Assembly: GCF_001039355.2 (NCBI RefSeq)
Contig: NW_019775627.1
Location: forward strand, 231,324 to 271,747
DNA from: Lingula anatina
Lineage: Eukaryota; Brachiopoda; Lingulata; Lingulida; Lingulidae
Length of the DNA: 40,424 nucleotides
Direction: 5' to 3'
In this document: positions 1-14,000 of the stretch, in pieces
How the letters are laid out: every line of letters starts with the position of its first letter
Numbering within the stretch: position 1 is the first letter of the stretch
Translations under genes and position numbers: made by a program
The notes under the pieces: generated by a model
The model's input: the letters and a program-made list of their open reading frames with translations, nothing else
Database searches by the model: none
Told to the model about the DNA's origin: nothing

Positions 1-69
1 GCGTACGCAACAATTGTACCTCTAAAAGAATCTAATTGTAAGAAAAAAGTAGAAAATGTAAAAACTTAC

Positions 70-362
70 CTGGCTTTACAAGAACAAAATGAATCGGACA
101 ACATTTTATCGCCGATTTCGATTTGGAGTTTGTGCGGTTCTTCAGTTTTCCTCATCGAGCGCCAACATTGTGCGTCACCATAAATTGTTCCGTTTCCCTC
201 AGAAATCTTCACATTGTGAATATAACCTTGCGTAAAATAGTTCAGTCCTTTTTGAAGAGCCTTTTTTGACACAGATTCACTATTCGGAAGGAAATTAACT
301 GCGATATTTTCTGGTATGTTCTCTAAGGAATCTGACACGATGTTTGTCTGCTCGGTGGCCAT
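70..362 (-). CDS. First coding exon of a SWIM-type zinc-finger protein (partial, continues beyond window)
   Basis: Minus-strand exon of 97 codons plus 2 nt. It starts at the ATG read from 362 and ends at a consensus donor (AG then GTAAGT, 64-69 on the plus strand), just before an in-frame TAA. The hydrophilic N-terminus is followed by a block with Y-I-H-N-V, W-R-S-M-R-K and, at the end, D-S-F-C-S-C-K-A. That layout (aromatic and SMRK block, a beta strand, then CxCKA) matches the start of SWIM zinc fingers (CxCx(n)CxH) common in lineage-expanded invertebrate proteins, some of which carry a YqaJ-type nuclease domain. The second half (CxH) would be in the next exon, off the left edge. It lies antisense within the ALDH1L intron, its ATG 224 bp from an ALDH1L exon. 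It could be a nested gene or a mobile-element-derived gene. The SWIM call is inferred from half a motif. Confidence 0.6.
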
Positions 363-586
363 TTTGACTATTGCTTGTTACACCTAGCAACAGTATCTAA
401 GGGGGCGGAGCTTATCCGCTCATCTCGGAACGGTGAATTAGTTCCAGGTATTCACATTAAAAGTTGGAATGTAGGGAATTTATGTTAATATATAATATAA
501 ACAGGACTCTCAATTTTGTGAAGTTGTCTAGATATATATACCAAGTGAATAATTTCTTTTTATTAATTACCATTTTCCTTTCCTAG
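363..586. other. Intronic spacer between SWIM ATG and ALDH1L exon a
   Basis: It holds the upstream flank of the minus-strand SWIM exon and the 3' end of an ALDH1L intron. The segment 400-425 is GC-richer (gggggcggagc) and could be part of a minus-strand promoter. No TATA box or other clear signal is seen. Confidence 0.3.
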
Positions 587-737
587 ACTTGCAGATCTAA
601 TGGACAAACACAAAGAAGAGTTAGCCACCCTAGAGAGTATAGACTCTGGTGCAGTGTACACCCTGGCCCTGAAAACCCATGTGGGCATGTCCATAGACAC
701 CTTCAAATACTTCGCGGGATGGTGCGACAAGATTCAC
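587..737 (+). CDS. ALDH1L: ALDH1L exon a (first in window)
   Basis: Acceptor tttcctag ends at 586. The first base completes an Arg codon, followed by [17 protein letters not shown] and then [14 protein letters not shown] up to AGWCDKIH. The donor is GTAGGT at 738. The in-frame ATG at 600 is internal, not a start: the reading frame matches the family through the splice site upstream of it. It forms helices before the nucleotide-binding fold. Confidence 0.93.
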
Positions 738-994
738 GTAGGTTTTGTGGCACACACACAAGAACTTGCTTTGATCCTCAGCATTAATTATCAGAACTTT
801 TTTCCATTGTTTTTTTCTGGTGTGATATGAAATACAGAATCATTTTACCTGCAGTGAGTATTTCTTAGCATACATGGAACTGTTCATTTTAGTTGGTGAG
901 CTTGAGGAATTTTCATTTTTATCTCTTATACACAGCATTGATACAAAAGAGGCTTGCAGTTTTAAAAAACTCTTTATTATTATTATTATTATTA

Positions 995-1034
<40 letters not shown>

Positions 1035-4000
1035 TCCAGGGTAAAACAATTCCCATCAACCACGCCAGACCAAGCAGAAATCTCACCTACACAAGAAGGG
1101 AGCCACTGGGGTGAGTGTTGTCAACACCTCTGATCCTTTTCCCTGTGTTGCACAATTACTTTTTGCTGGTGAAAAAACTGTTGCTAGATTCAAGTAAAAA
1201 GACAATGACTCAAATGCAGGTTCTTGAAGGTTTTCCAGTTTACAATATCTGTAATAAAACTGGAGGGGGGGGGGGATTCTGGACTCCACGCCATATTTTC
1301 TGACTTTTTCATTGAATGGCACTCTCAGCCTCTAATCCCCTGTCATATATATAAACTATCAATATTGACTACTATATTTCCAGTGTATGTGGCATAGTTA
1401 CTCCATGGAATTACCCACTTATGATGTTAGCGTGGAAGACAGCTTCGTGTCTTGCTGCAGGAAACACCGTGGTTTTAAAACCAGCGCAGGTAAATTTGTT
1501 TTCTGATCATAAATTAAGCTTCACTCTTTACGGACATCCAAACCCACAATGGTTAGTCTTAATGGGTCTTATCTTCCAGGTGAATCAAAAAAGATCATGG
1601 TGTCATTTTAGCATATATTAGCATAAATAAAAAGGGTAATTTTATGTATTTCTATTTACCTATTTCAGGTCACACCTCTCACGTCCCTAAAGTTTGGAGA
1701 GTTTGTTGTCAGAGCAGGATTCCCAGCTGGTGTCATCAATATAATCTCAGGCTCAGGTAGGTGGCAGCAGTAGTGCAAGACAAGATTGATCCTGAGCACT
1801 ATAAATGTTGTTTACAAAACTAAATTCAATTGACCATTGCAATTACTGACAGTAAAATTATTGTTAAAAAGTAAACACTACCTTTGGAACTTAGTTAAGA
1901 GAAAAACTGGTAAATGGCATTTTAAATTCAGTGTAAAAGGCAGCATAATTGGCTAAGATTTTTGCCAGACTTTCCCCTAAGTCCTTACTGTGTGATCCAG
2001 TGTTTTCACCATAGAATCAATTCCTCCTGGCTTAGGGGACAGTCCAGTTGTTAGGTCCAGCTGGTCACTGTTTGGGTGAGGAGGGACAGCAAGTGGTGGT
2101 CAGGAGAAGCTAGCTGTTGGTCCTAGTGATGACCAGGGGCTGATCTTATGACCCTACAGTATTTTTATTTATGTGGTTTGGCTAAGATAGTAACCTAAAC
2201 ATAAATGATAGAGATATCACATTGTCACGTAAAACATTCGAGAGATCAGTCATGCTATCAAATCCCTTGAGTATAGCATCAAAACACCATTTCTCGCTGG
2301 TAGAACAAAGCTTTTAGATCCTTAGAAATGACTTACTTTTCACATTTTGACGGTATTTGTTCGCGTTGTTCCCCCTACAGGTTCAGTGGTGGGACAGGGC
2401 ATTGCAGACCATGAACAAGTGAGGAAGCTTGGCTTCACTGGCTCCACACCAATTGGAAAGACCATCATGGAGAGGTAGGGGTGATCCTAGTTTATATAAT
2501 TATTCTGTTTAAATCTTAAAGAATTAAACTTTTAATTAAATAAAACAATGTGATGTGAGCCTTTTTGGTCCAATAATGAAAAAAAAACATCTTTTAGTAA
2601 ATAGAACATTCTGAATAGATAATATTAATAAATAGATGATGTTGATATAAGTCAGCGAATAAAGACCATGGGCTGTTTAAGATTACAGGAGATCATTGAA
2701 AAAGTTTGCTCATCAGCCATCATCTCTTTGTTTTTAATAATCTTTTTAGCACAACTCTTCACCTCTGCACTGATTTTATAGATAAACGCATGTGTCTGAA
2801 TCTAACCAAATGGCTGATAAGCTAGCCCTGTTTTGTTTATTTTAATTTTTTTTTCTAATATATTAATATATTTGTTTACCAAAACTGTTAACGTCTGTTC
2901 TTCATCCCCTTAAAGCTGTGCCAGAAGTAATCTGAAGAAAGTGTCCCTGGAATTGGGAGGGAAATCCCCGCTGATCATCTTCAACGACTGTGACTTGGAC
3001 AAGGCCGTCAGAATGGCAATGAGCTCCGTCTTCTTCAACAAGGGAGAGAACTGCATTGCTGCTGGCAGGCTGTTTGTTGAGGAGGAAATCCATGACAAGT
3101 TCCTTGACAGGGTGGTAAGTAGTTGTGAGTTTAATTGGTAGGGATGTGTGTGTGTGTGTGTGTGTTTTGGTAGGGATGTGTGTGTGTTAGGGAGAGAGAG
3201 AGGGGGGATGGGGCATGCCATCGAAATGCAGCAAATGGAAGTTTCAATTGCAATAAATTAGAGAAAAGAAAAATTTGATGTCACTATTAATGGTAATGGG
3301 GATAGGGCTGTAATTAATGTAAAGAAAAGTATTTCAAGTGGTAAATATGATAGATATTTGGATTAAGGGGAGAAAAAATAGTTTTGAAAATATATCAAAT
3401 TCCTGCTTGGTATTCCAGGTCACAGAAGTAAAGAAGATGAAGATAGGCAATCCCCTGGACAGGTCCACAGACCATGGTCCTCAAAACCACAGGTATGTTA
3501 CGCTCTCAATGTTCTTAGTTATCACACACATTTGAGAATAACAAGGAGACATTCTGGAGCTATTTTCTGCATGGTATGGATGAAAGATGGATAAGATTTT
3601 ATCACATTTCTTATATTCCAGAGCTCATTTAGAGAAGCTGATAGAGTACTGCCAGATTGGGGTAGATCAGGGAGCCACGCTAGTGATGGGAGGCAAACAG
3701 GTCGATATTCCAGGTAAGAAACATAGAACATTAGAAAACATTGCTTTATTGCCATTAATAGTCATGTTTGTCTATGTAAAGACATCTCGATCATATTTCT
3801 TTCACTTTAAGCATTTTGTTGATGATGTTTTTTTGCCATTTATTCAATGTCTTATGCATTAATATTTATTGGGTTACGGTCAGGGCAGTAGTTAGTTTGC
3901 ACTGTGCTCTGTTCTAGTTTCTTACTGTAGAAGCTTGGAGAGCAAGAAGTGGTGCAATATTAATGCTGACATGTCGACTTGCTGTGCAGTTTGTAGTACA

Positions 4001-5741
4001 GTGAGGGTTTATGTGGGCAACATTTGAAAAAAGTTATCAAATATACTACACACATAGCAATATATGAAATTTGCTGGATTCTACCGTATAGTCCTGTCAC
4101 ATAAATAGATCTTAGTAACTTACTCTTATAATTGTTGATTGTATGCATTGTTATTAGAGTCAATTAATTAGGATTATTAAATCCACTTCAGTTCTTAGAA
4201 ATTATTTGCTGTTATTTTCCTGTAGGTTTGTACATGGAGCCCACAGTTTTCACTGATGTTGAAGACCACATGTTTATTGCCAAGGAAGAGTCCTTTGGGC
4301 CTGTCATGGTGATATCTAAGTTTAAGAATGGGTAAGTGCTAAAATTAAGATTAGACATTTAATTTTAGTGCAGGTATATGATATGATCATGTTAAATGTT
4401 GATGAACTGTGATTGAAATATTGTAGGAAAACCTGTTTTTCTGTAATCAGAACAATGTATAACATGATCATATTATATACCTGCACTTAAATCAACATAT
4501 ATAAACTGTGATTGAAAGATTGTAAGAAAATGTTTTCCTGTAACCAGTAACAAAATTGTGGTCATTGGTTAGAAAGTGATTTCATGTGTGTTATCCAACC
4601 TTGACAATACATTTACTCACTTTTCAAAAATATGTAAATGAAATTTATGTATTTTATCACATACCAAATCTTGCAAAAAAGATAAAACTTCCTGTGTGAT
4701 TTCAGTGACACAGAAGATGTAGTAAGAAGAGCAAACGACACAGAATTTGGTTTGGCATCAGGAGTGTTCACAAATGACGTGAGCAAAGCATTGTGGGTAG
4801 CAGACCACATTGATGCCGGCACAGTATTTGTCAACACATACAACAAGACGGATGTTGCTGCTCCTTTTGGTGGCTTCAAGCAGTCTGGCTTTGGAAAAGA
4901 TTTGGGTAAGTTTTCTAAATACAAGTCTTATGGTAGATTTTTGTGTGAACATGGAAATAATGTTTCCCATGAAGATTGATTACAGTCTTATGCCCCTTAT
5001 GTTTCAGTCAAATATAGGCATTGGGAATTTTATTTGTACATACTGTACTTGATTTTCAAATAACTTTAAAAAAAAATTATTTTTTTTTTTTGGGGGGGGG
5101 GCAGTCCAACCTAATCATTGTGAACAATTGTCACATCTGTCACAACTGTGCAATGACATGACTGGTAAATGGTGCAATGTCATAGATTTCTGATCAATTA
5201 TGTGTTGTTGTCAATAAAAGTTCTGCTAACCTGCAAAAGCCATACCTATTAAAACAAGATGAAGCCTGTGCCCATTGGCCTATTTCCATATTCTCAATGG
5301 ACTCTTTGGAATCTAAAATCCCAGGAGACCATGCAGTTGATCAGTAGCAGATTAAAAAGAATCTCCAGAGATATTTCATGTATTCTATCTAATATTAAAG
5401 AAAATGAAGGCATCTGGGGTGACCCTAAGCAGAAACCATAAAAAAGATTTCTGTTTGAACTAAATGGGGATGCATCTCATGGGATTGCATCTCCAATGAC
5501 AGAAACCTTCTGAAAATCCTCATGGCTTTTCTCTATTCTCTGACCAGTTTTATACTGAGAATGTATTGATAACCACTACTTGATATGACCTAAATCCAAG
5601 AAATGAAACTCTGGGGATAGTGTTTGGTCTGTTGGTATTGAATACTTTGGAGAATTAAATCCCCTGGGTCTTTTCCATGGTCTGTACAATGTCATATGGT
5701 GAGAAAGCGGAGTCTTAGTAGCTGCTGGTACATTTGAATCT

Positions 5742-5775
<34 letters not shown>

Positions 5776-8027
5776 CTTTTCCACGATGAGGAGTTCCCTG
5801 TTCACTCCACTAGATAGATGACTAGAAAGCCAGTTAGTAGCTATTGTATTTATATCAGTGTGTGGTTAGACCACAGTTGAATGACCAGTTGTTTCAGCTA
5901 ACCCACGAGATTGAACACATGGGTTTGCTTTTATCGCTTGCCCAGTAGATTTCAAATATTAGTACATTCAATTTGACCTATTCCGCTTGAACACCTTGAT
6001 TTGTTTTATATGGAATACATTGTCGTATTTTTAGTGGAGTCACTGCAGCTGTCAGGCTATCTGTTCAAAATAGGTTCAACCTAGAATGTTTTTATCCAAA
6101 AGCAAATTTTTCCAAGACATCTCTTGCTTAAGCAGTCCATCCAAATGATAGCTCATTATCTGAGCTATGTAATACTTGTCTGAAAAAAAAAAGCACCCAC
6201 AGACCTCATTAGTATATGATTTTGACCAGCAGATGAGAGAGCAAAACCCAAGAGACTGCAAGATGTATAACATGGCTGATATCTGAAGCTCCACGTAATT
6301 CATTTCTGCATGAAATACACACCCTGGCTTCACCCAGCCATTTTTTATTAGTCATCTAGGTGCTTTCCAGCATACATAGGTAAATAATTGAAATATGTAT
6401 TAGGGTAATTTGCTTTTTTTTACGAAGGAGAATCTTTCAAGCTGAACATGCTTAGTGAATCTATCATTTATTATGTGAAAAATGAGATTTTAAGCTGAGG
6501 CACAATATGCCAGTAATTTGGAAGGTTGTAATAATCAGTTTGTCATATGTTGTCTGCCAAGGGTAGTATGATGTGAAAGAAACCCAGCAATAATGGTTAG
6601 AAACATTTTTCCTTCCTTTAAAAATGGTCTTGTTATCAAACTAAAGAAAATATACAGCTAGATAATTATATACAGTCCACAGATGATTTATTTATGGTGA
6701 AGTCGAGCGTGAAGTCTCTTGATTTTGGTGATTTTGGATTATAAAATGTAGCCCTATGCCTTAAGTGTTTTGAGTGCCCCTTCTACCAGAGTTGCACAGA
6801 AACAACAGCCCACACAGTATTAAAAAAAGCCGTGTTTTAATTGAAAAATCAATCACAGCCCGTGCTGGTTCTGCACCGCAGTTATCAGTTATGCAAATTT
6901 AATGAGAGTTGCCAGTACGGCAGTACCTTTAATAGAATTACACCCCCAGGAGGCGGCCAAGTTTAAAATAGAAGATCTCTCTATCAAATATTCACCAGCT
7001 TATCCAGGAGGTCCTTTTTTTTTTTTTTTTCTGTTTAAGTGTGAGAAGGGAATTTGAAGGGTTCTGAAGCGCTTGGGATTGTATTGGATCCGCTGGTGTG
7101 TCTGATGTTAATGGCAGTTGGACACCTTTCAAAGTGTACTTGAAAGGGAGCTTTCTTCCTGGAAAATTTATGAATATGCAAATAGAAGAGAGCATTGTGT
7201 TTGCTGGAAATGCTTTGAGCGCCTCTCATGTATTTTGAAAAGGCTTAATGTTCTTTTATCTGTAGATGAATGGGGGGTGTTTAGAATGGCAGAGCAAAGT
7301 TTATGTTTGTCGGTAAGAGGGCTTTCAGGTCTGTGTCTCCTTTATGAGAGTTGTTTAACATTTTCACTGCTTGATTGTGATCCATTGTTCATGATAAAAC
7401 GTAGTCGATTAGAAAATCAATCTTTTTATTTGGAACTTCCGTCTTTAATTGATGAATAATTTTACATGAATTTCAGACCACAATTTTTTTAATTACCACA
7501 TAATTGCAGAGACTGCTTTCTCAGAGAGTCAACCTTTCTTCATTTATGATTTTATCTTCAAAGCTAAAATCTCACAAGAATAAGAGAACGTACACTATAC
7601 ACAAATCTCCCCATAAAACAATGCATGATCAAAAGATCCTTTACGTCACAACCTTTTATATCTGAAGCACTGAAAATTAGATCAAGTATTTCCATGAACT
7701 AATTGATGAAGCTAGATCAAATGATATGCTAATTAAGGACCTTTTAAGCAAGCTGAGATTAGGTAGAATTGATTCATCATACGTCTTGGTTTGGACAAAG
7801 ATTTGATGTACGGCAGTTCCAGTCAATTACAAATATTGATCAACAAATTTACCTGGGAAGTCGAGCGGTGTATATAGATGTTGCATTGCCGGGATTGTTG
7901 GTATGACAACTATAGTAATTACATGCTTGGAAAGGAGAAAGTAGCTTGCGGTAACTAAGATGGATAAGACGGATACACCGGAAAACTAAATACTACTATT
8001 AGCATATGGATGGATGGGTGGAATTTT

Positions 8028-8068
<41 letters not shown>

Positions 8069-11000
8069 CAACCCCCTTTCTTTCCTGTCTTTATTTTTCC
8101 CATTAAATGGAAGAATACAGTTTGTGTGTAATTTTAGTCAGTGCAAGAAGAAGAAAAGAAAAAAATACCAGAAAGGAATTTGAGTACTGGAGCTGTAGAC
8201 TTGGTTCCTGTGTTCTTTATTCCCATTTGTCCAGTATTCTTAGACAGGTACTTCCAGCATGGAGTGTCGGAAAAAAATCAATACAAAGGCAATGTTTCTA
8301 ATTTTCTTAAATGCCACATGTCTTGCTGTCAGAGCTTATCTTTTCCATTGGACTTCATTGCTAAGGTGGAACTGTAGACCACATCTAGAGCAGTTTCCTG
8401 GATAGAAAGCTTAAAAGGTTAAATGGCATTTTAGTGTCATTTGAAGATGAGTTTTTAGTCGCCTATCGTGATCTAGGTCAGTTCTGCTGTCCTGTTGTGA
8501 TCAGCTCACCTTCTGCAGCAAATCTAATCCTTGTGGTTCCACTCACAGCAATTTTATTTGTGATTAGAAAAACTCTCAGAGAGTGCAGATTTCAGCAAGA
8601 CAGATAATAAACATGAAATTTACCATGAATTAATTAACTAATGGTCAATACCGAAATCTCATCACTTTTAAGTTAGCCCATTTCTGACATGCCCTGAAAA
8701 TTTCATCAACATCCATCCATAACTGTGAGTTAGGATGGTGGCATACAGATAAACTGAGGTGAAAACATAAATTCCTTGGTGGAGGTAGCAAGACACATCC
8801 TTAGAAAGCCATGGGGCAGACTAAGTTTGGTCAGCCTAAATGGGCTGGAAACATGCCTGAGGTACATTGATTGGTTGGGTTCATATTTTTTCTTGCAATT
8901 TTTCTTCTTTTTTGCTTTGTCATTGTCAAGAGTTTACTAGCTAAATTATGGCAATATTACAAGAGAATGGATTTGTAATCTTTTGAAAATTGCCATTAAA
9001 ACTGAAACTTATGGTGAAACTTATGTGAAACCTCAGTAGCAATAATTCATTGATTATAGGAATTACAATAAGTTTATTAAAACTGGGTCAACCAAAGGGT
9101 TGAAGTTATACAAAAAAATGAGTTAGGATAAAACAGTGAACAACTTCCATAAAATAAGATCTGTAATTGACAGCAAGGGTTCGAAAAAAAAAAAAAAGGA
9201 GGAAATGGAAAAAGAAAATGAAATAAACATTTGGTACTATATAACAGGATTTAGTGCTTTTTCTTTCAACTTATTTACTAATAAGTGGTTAAAAGAAAGT
9301 TAATCAGTTTACATAGGTGTTTTGCTTGGTTATGAAGTTTAATTGCTGAAAGTCATAGATGCAATATAGAATAATAGCAGTGGCATAAATTAACATAGTT
9401 TTAAGGTTAATAGTAGGTAATCTAATAGTAGAAATTTTGCAGCATTTATTAGACTAATGACTTAATATATAAGACTTTTTCCAGACATCAGCTTTCATTT
9501 CAGTTTAAATCATACCTGGCAAAGAATTGTTCAAGATGTTAAATAAAAATCTAGTAATAGAAATACAAATAGTACATGAATGAAATTATGGATCCAGGTA
9601 GAGTGGGTTGACATACTGGTCTCTTGGCAGATGGAAAGTTTTGTCGTCTCGCCAGACAAGAGGTTGTGGCTGGCAAGGCATTCATTGATTTTAGAATAAT
9701 CTTGGGAGATGGAAAATACTTTGAAAAGGCCACTTTTCCTCTTCCTAAGTAAATTAAACAGAGACCCTTTGAAGGCAGAAATCATTTCGAGCAGTTAATT
9801 CAGTCGGGTTTATCTGTGCAGAACTCTAATCAATTTTTCATCACTTCGAGTTCCCCAGGGGTTAGGGAGTTTGATTGGGGAGGTTGCATTGAAATGTGTT
9901 AATCAAATCTACAAACTAGGTATTATTACTACAGTGTTTTAAAAACATTCCTTGCCCATCATGTCCCCCAACACTTACTGATTTGTTTTAATTTAGCTCA
10001 TCCGTTTAGGCTGTCTCATATTGGATTTTTGAGACGGATATTTGAATCAAGAAGAGTGGAAAACGTGTTCACTAATAACATCTGTCTGTATGGTTCAGGA
10101 AACGTCAGAAAAACTGTTTTGAGATGTCTGGGAGATAGTCTGGTTGGTCCTTCAGTGTCAGGAAAGTAGTAATGTTGCGAGGCTGAAGGGACGCTGCTTG
10201 TGGTTTAGCAGGGAGTTTCATGAAACGGTGAAAGTGGGATGACAGTACTTTATTGAGAGCATCCAAACTTGTATGATAACCCAGCATTAAAACTTGTCGT
10301 CAGCTAAAGAAAATGAATTCAATGGCCAAAGATTCTGTTGAGTACAGAGAGGGGGAAAGGGGGGGGGGGGGCATTAAGATGATTCTTTTACATAATATCT
10401 GGACAATTAAGCTGCTATCTTTCAGAAATTACCACAACAGAAATACCTCTTGATTTGAATAGAACAAGGTGTAGCTTATGGTCATAAATAGAGCTGCTTA
10501 AAAAAATATTGAAATCCCTTGTCTGCTTGTAAAACTAAATGTAGAATTATGTATTAGGCAAGCATGGTTGATAAAAAATAATACCATTACAAAGCCTGTA
10601 AGGTCCCCGTAGTTCCCAGAACTAGAATCTACTGGGAATGTAAGGCTGTAAATGAGCTCTTGCTGGTGTATGAAAGATTATAGACATACAAAGAGTGAGA
10701 CATTCGAGAAACTTGTCCCGCTGACTTTCTGCCAGTAGTTCTTGACTTGCGTAGGATGCTATCATTCACATGGCGCGTCTTGTTCCAAGGATATCTCAGG
10801 AAATACTATCGTCATCCCGGCTTACTGAAAAAAATTGATTTTTGATTGCCGGGTTATATATCGTTATGCCAATTCATATCTATCAAGTCTGACAGTGAAA
10901 AACGCAGGACACCCACCTTCAGAACTACAGAGAGCAAAAGTAATGATTGATACACAGACCAGGGAGCCATCAGGATATATATCTAATGAATTAAAAGCTT

Positions 11001-14000
11001 TGGGATGGGATAAGCTGTCTCAGGGCTAGATAGAGGTGGTTAAAAATGCGATATTACATTAAAAGCATGGTAATTTAAAGGGGCTCTTTCCGATATGAGG
11101 GAAAATAAAACATATCCCAAACTTTTTCTTATATATGAAGGTCACGATCTAAACCAAAATTCGCCTTTGAGGTAGACGGCAATCAAAATAATTAATTATT
11201 TCACATTCGAGTCTGTATTGGAGAACGTCCTCTCCCCAAAAAAGAGAAGACGACTACCGCAAGGTTTTAGCCAATCAGAGTGCGTTGCCTAAAATAGCAC
11301 TCGTACACTAGGAGAAATTCGAAGTAAGTCGTTTACAGATGCACGTTAGTTAAAACTCTCTCCCTTCATTGTTCGTGAACAGGTTTGTGCACTTAAACAT
11401 TTAAAGAATTCATTTAACTTCTCGTCGGTTAAAATAGTCCAAAAATCAACGAATGGTTTGGAAATATTTACGACGGAGTGTAGCCTATTATGTCAACAGT
11501 GCTTGATGCCGTAATTCGCAATGCCGATTCACCGAATGAGTAACGTGTACCAGGAAATATACCGGTGACATGATTAGAGACAGTGATATTTTTCGGGTCA
11601 ACTGAACCAGCCCTTTTCGGTTGGATATTTATGAACGACTGTTACTTTTTTTGTTGTTTGCTATGCTTTCTGAGCCGCAATTTTGACATCGCGATTTGCA
11701 CGCACAGCGTAGCACGGACTACAAATGCGTTCCAGACGATTTTGATACTTACTGGCAGTAGTGGTGAGCATCGTGCAGATGTCAAAATCGTCAATAGGAG
11801 TGCCTGAATTTTGTGCTACGCACACACGTATCTTATCTTGCTTTTCTAGTCGATCTGTTTTTATACTTTTCAGATCGAGAGTAGGCCTATTGTTGATGAG
11901 GCAAGCAGTCAGAGCAGTCCAGAACTAGAGGGTAAAGAGCTCCCTGAGGTAAAGAGTTTTCTGTTATTTTTAAATAATACAGGCCTTTTAGTTAATCTGG
12001 CATATTCCTANCAACCCCCTTTCTTTCCTGTCTTTATTTTTCTCATTAAATGGAAGAATACAGTTTGTGTGTAATTTTAGTCAGTGCAAGAAGAAGAAAA
12101 GAAAAAAATACCAGAAAGGAACTTGAGTACTGGAGCTGTAGACTTAGTTCCTGTGTTCTTTATTCCCATTTGTCCAGTATTCTTAGACAGGTACTTCCAG
12201 CATGGAGTGTCGGAAAAAAATCAATACAAAGGCAATGTTTCTAATTTTCTTAAATGCCACATGTCTTGCTGTCAGAGCTTATCTTTTCCATTGGACTTCA
12301 TTGCTAAGGTGGAACTGTAGACCACATCTAGAGCAGTTTCCTGGATAGAAAGCTTAAAAGGTTAAATGGCATTTTAGTGTCTTTGAAGATGAGTTTTTAG
12401 TCGCCTATCGTGATCTAGGTCAGTTCTGCTGTCCTGTTGTGATCAGCTCACCTTCTGCAGCAAATCTAATCCTTATGGTGTTCCACTCACAGCAGTTTTA
12501 TTTGTGATTAGAAAAACTCTCAGAGAGTGCAGATTTCAGCAAGACGAATAATAAACATGAAATTTACCATGAATTAAGCAACTAATGGTCAATACCGAAA
12601 TCTCATCACTTTTAATGTCCTATTTCGAGCCCACGCTTGAATTAAGCGTACAAAATTATATAAGTTTAGGACATTCATCTCATATGTATATGTCAAGGTA
12701 CGTAACAATTGATTGGTTGGGTTCATATTTTTTCTTGCAATTTTTCTTCTAGATGGTTTTTTGCTTTGTCATTGTCAAGAGTTTACTGGCTAAATTATGG
12801 CAATATTACAAGAGAATGGATTTGTAATCTTTTGAAAATTGCCATTAAAACTGAAACTTACGGTGAAACTTATGTGAAACCTCAGTAGCAATAATTCATT
12901 GATTATAGGAATTACAATAAGTTTATTAAAACTGGGTCAACCAAAGGGTTGAAGTTATACAAAAAAATGAGTTAGGATAAAACAGTGAACAACTTCCATA
13001 AAATAAGATCTATAATTGACAGCAAGGGTTCGAAAAAAAAAAAAGGAGGAAATGGAAAAAGAAAATGAAATAAACATTTGGTACTATATAACAGGATTTA
13101 GTGCTTTTTCTTTCAACTTATTTGCTAATAGATGGTTAAAAGAAAGTTAATCGGTTTACATAGGTGTTTTGCTTGGTTATGAAGTTTAATTGCTGAAAGT
13201 CATAGATGCACTATAGAATAATAGCAAAGGCATAAATTAAGATATTTTTAAGGTTAATAGTAGGTAATCTAATAGTAGAAATTTTGCAGCATTTATTAGA
13301 CTTATGACTTAATATATAAGACTTTTTCCAGACATCAGCTTTCATTTTAGTTTTAGATCATACCTGGCAAAGAATTGTTCAAGATTTTAAATAAAGATCT
13401 AGTAGTAGAAATACAAATAGTGCATGAATGAAATTATGGATCCAGGTAGAGTGGGTTGACATTCTGGTCTCTTGGCAGATGGAAAGTTTTGTCGCCTCGC
13501 CAGACAAGAGGTTGTGGCTGGCAAGGCATTCATTGATTTTAGAATAATCTTGGGAGATGGAAAATACTTTGAAAAGGCCACTTTTCCTCTTCCTAAGTAA
13601 ATTAAACAGAGACCCTTTGAAGGCAGAAATCATTTCGAGCAGTTAATTCAGTCGGGTTTATCTGTGCAGAACTCTAATCAATTTTTCATCACTTCGAGTT
13701 CCCCAGGGGTTAGGGAGTTTGATTGGGGAGGTTGCATTGAAATGTGTTAATCAAATCTACAAACTAGGTATTATTACTACAGTGTTTTAAAACATTCCAT
13801 GCCCATCATGTCCCCCAACACTTACTGATTTGTTTTAATTTAGCTCATCCGTTTAGGCTGTCTCATATTGGATTTTTGAGACGGATATTTGAATCAAGAA
13901 GAGTGGAAAACGTGTTCACTAATAACATCTGTCTGTATGGTTCAGGAAACGTCAGAAAAACTGTTTTGAGATGTCTGGGAGATAGTCTGGTTGGTCCTTC

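Noticed and set aside
600-602. ATG at 600 as a start codon of ALDH1L
   Set aside because: Family alignment and the acceptor at 585-586 show that it is an internal Met in LADLMDKH.
6880-6960. Octamer ATGCAAAT and nearby GC-rich words as an enhancer
   Set aside because: A single motif match without conservation data is not enough.
7118-7459. 113-codon plus-strand ORF in the ALDH1L last intron
   Set aside because: No domain, no flanking splice logic and no match to the gene; chance open frame in intron.
8107-12320. Matching 64- and 78-codon ORFs at 8107, 8141, 12050 and 12084
   Set aside because: They match only because the intron block is present twice; two overlapping frames are kept equally well, so coding selection is not indicated.
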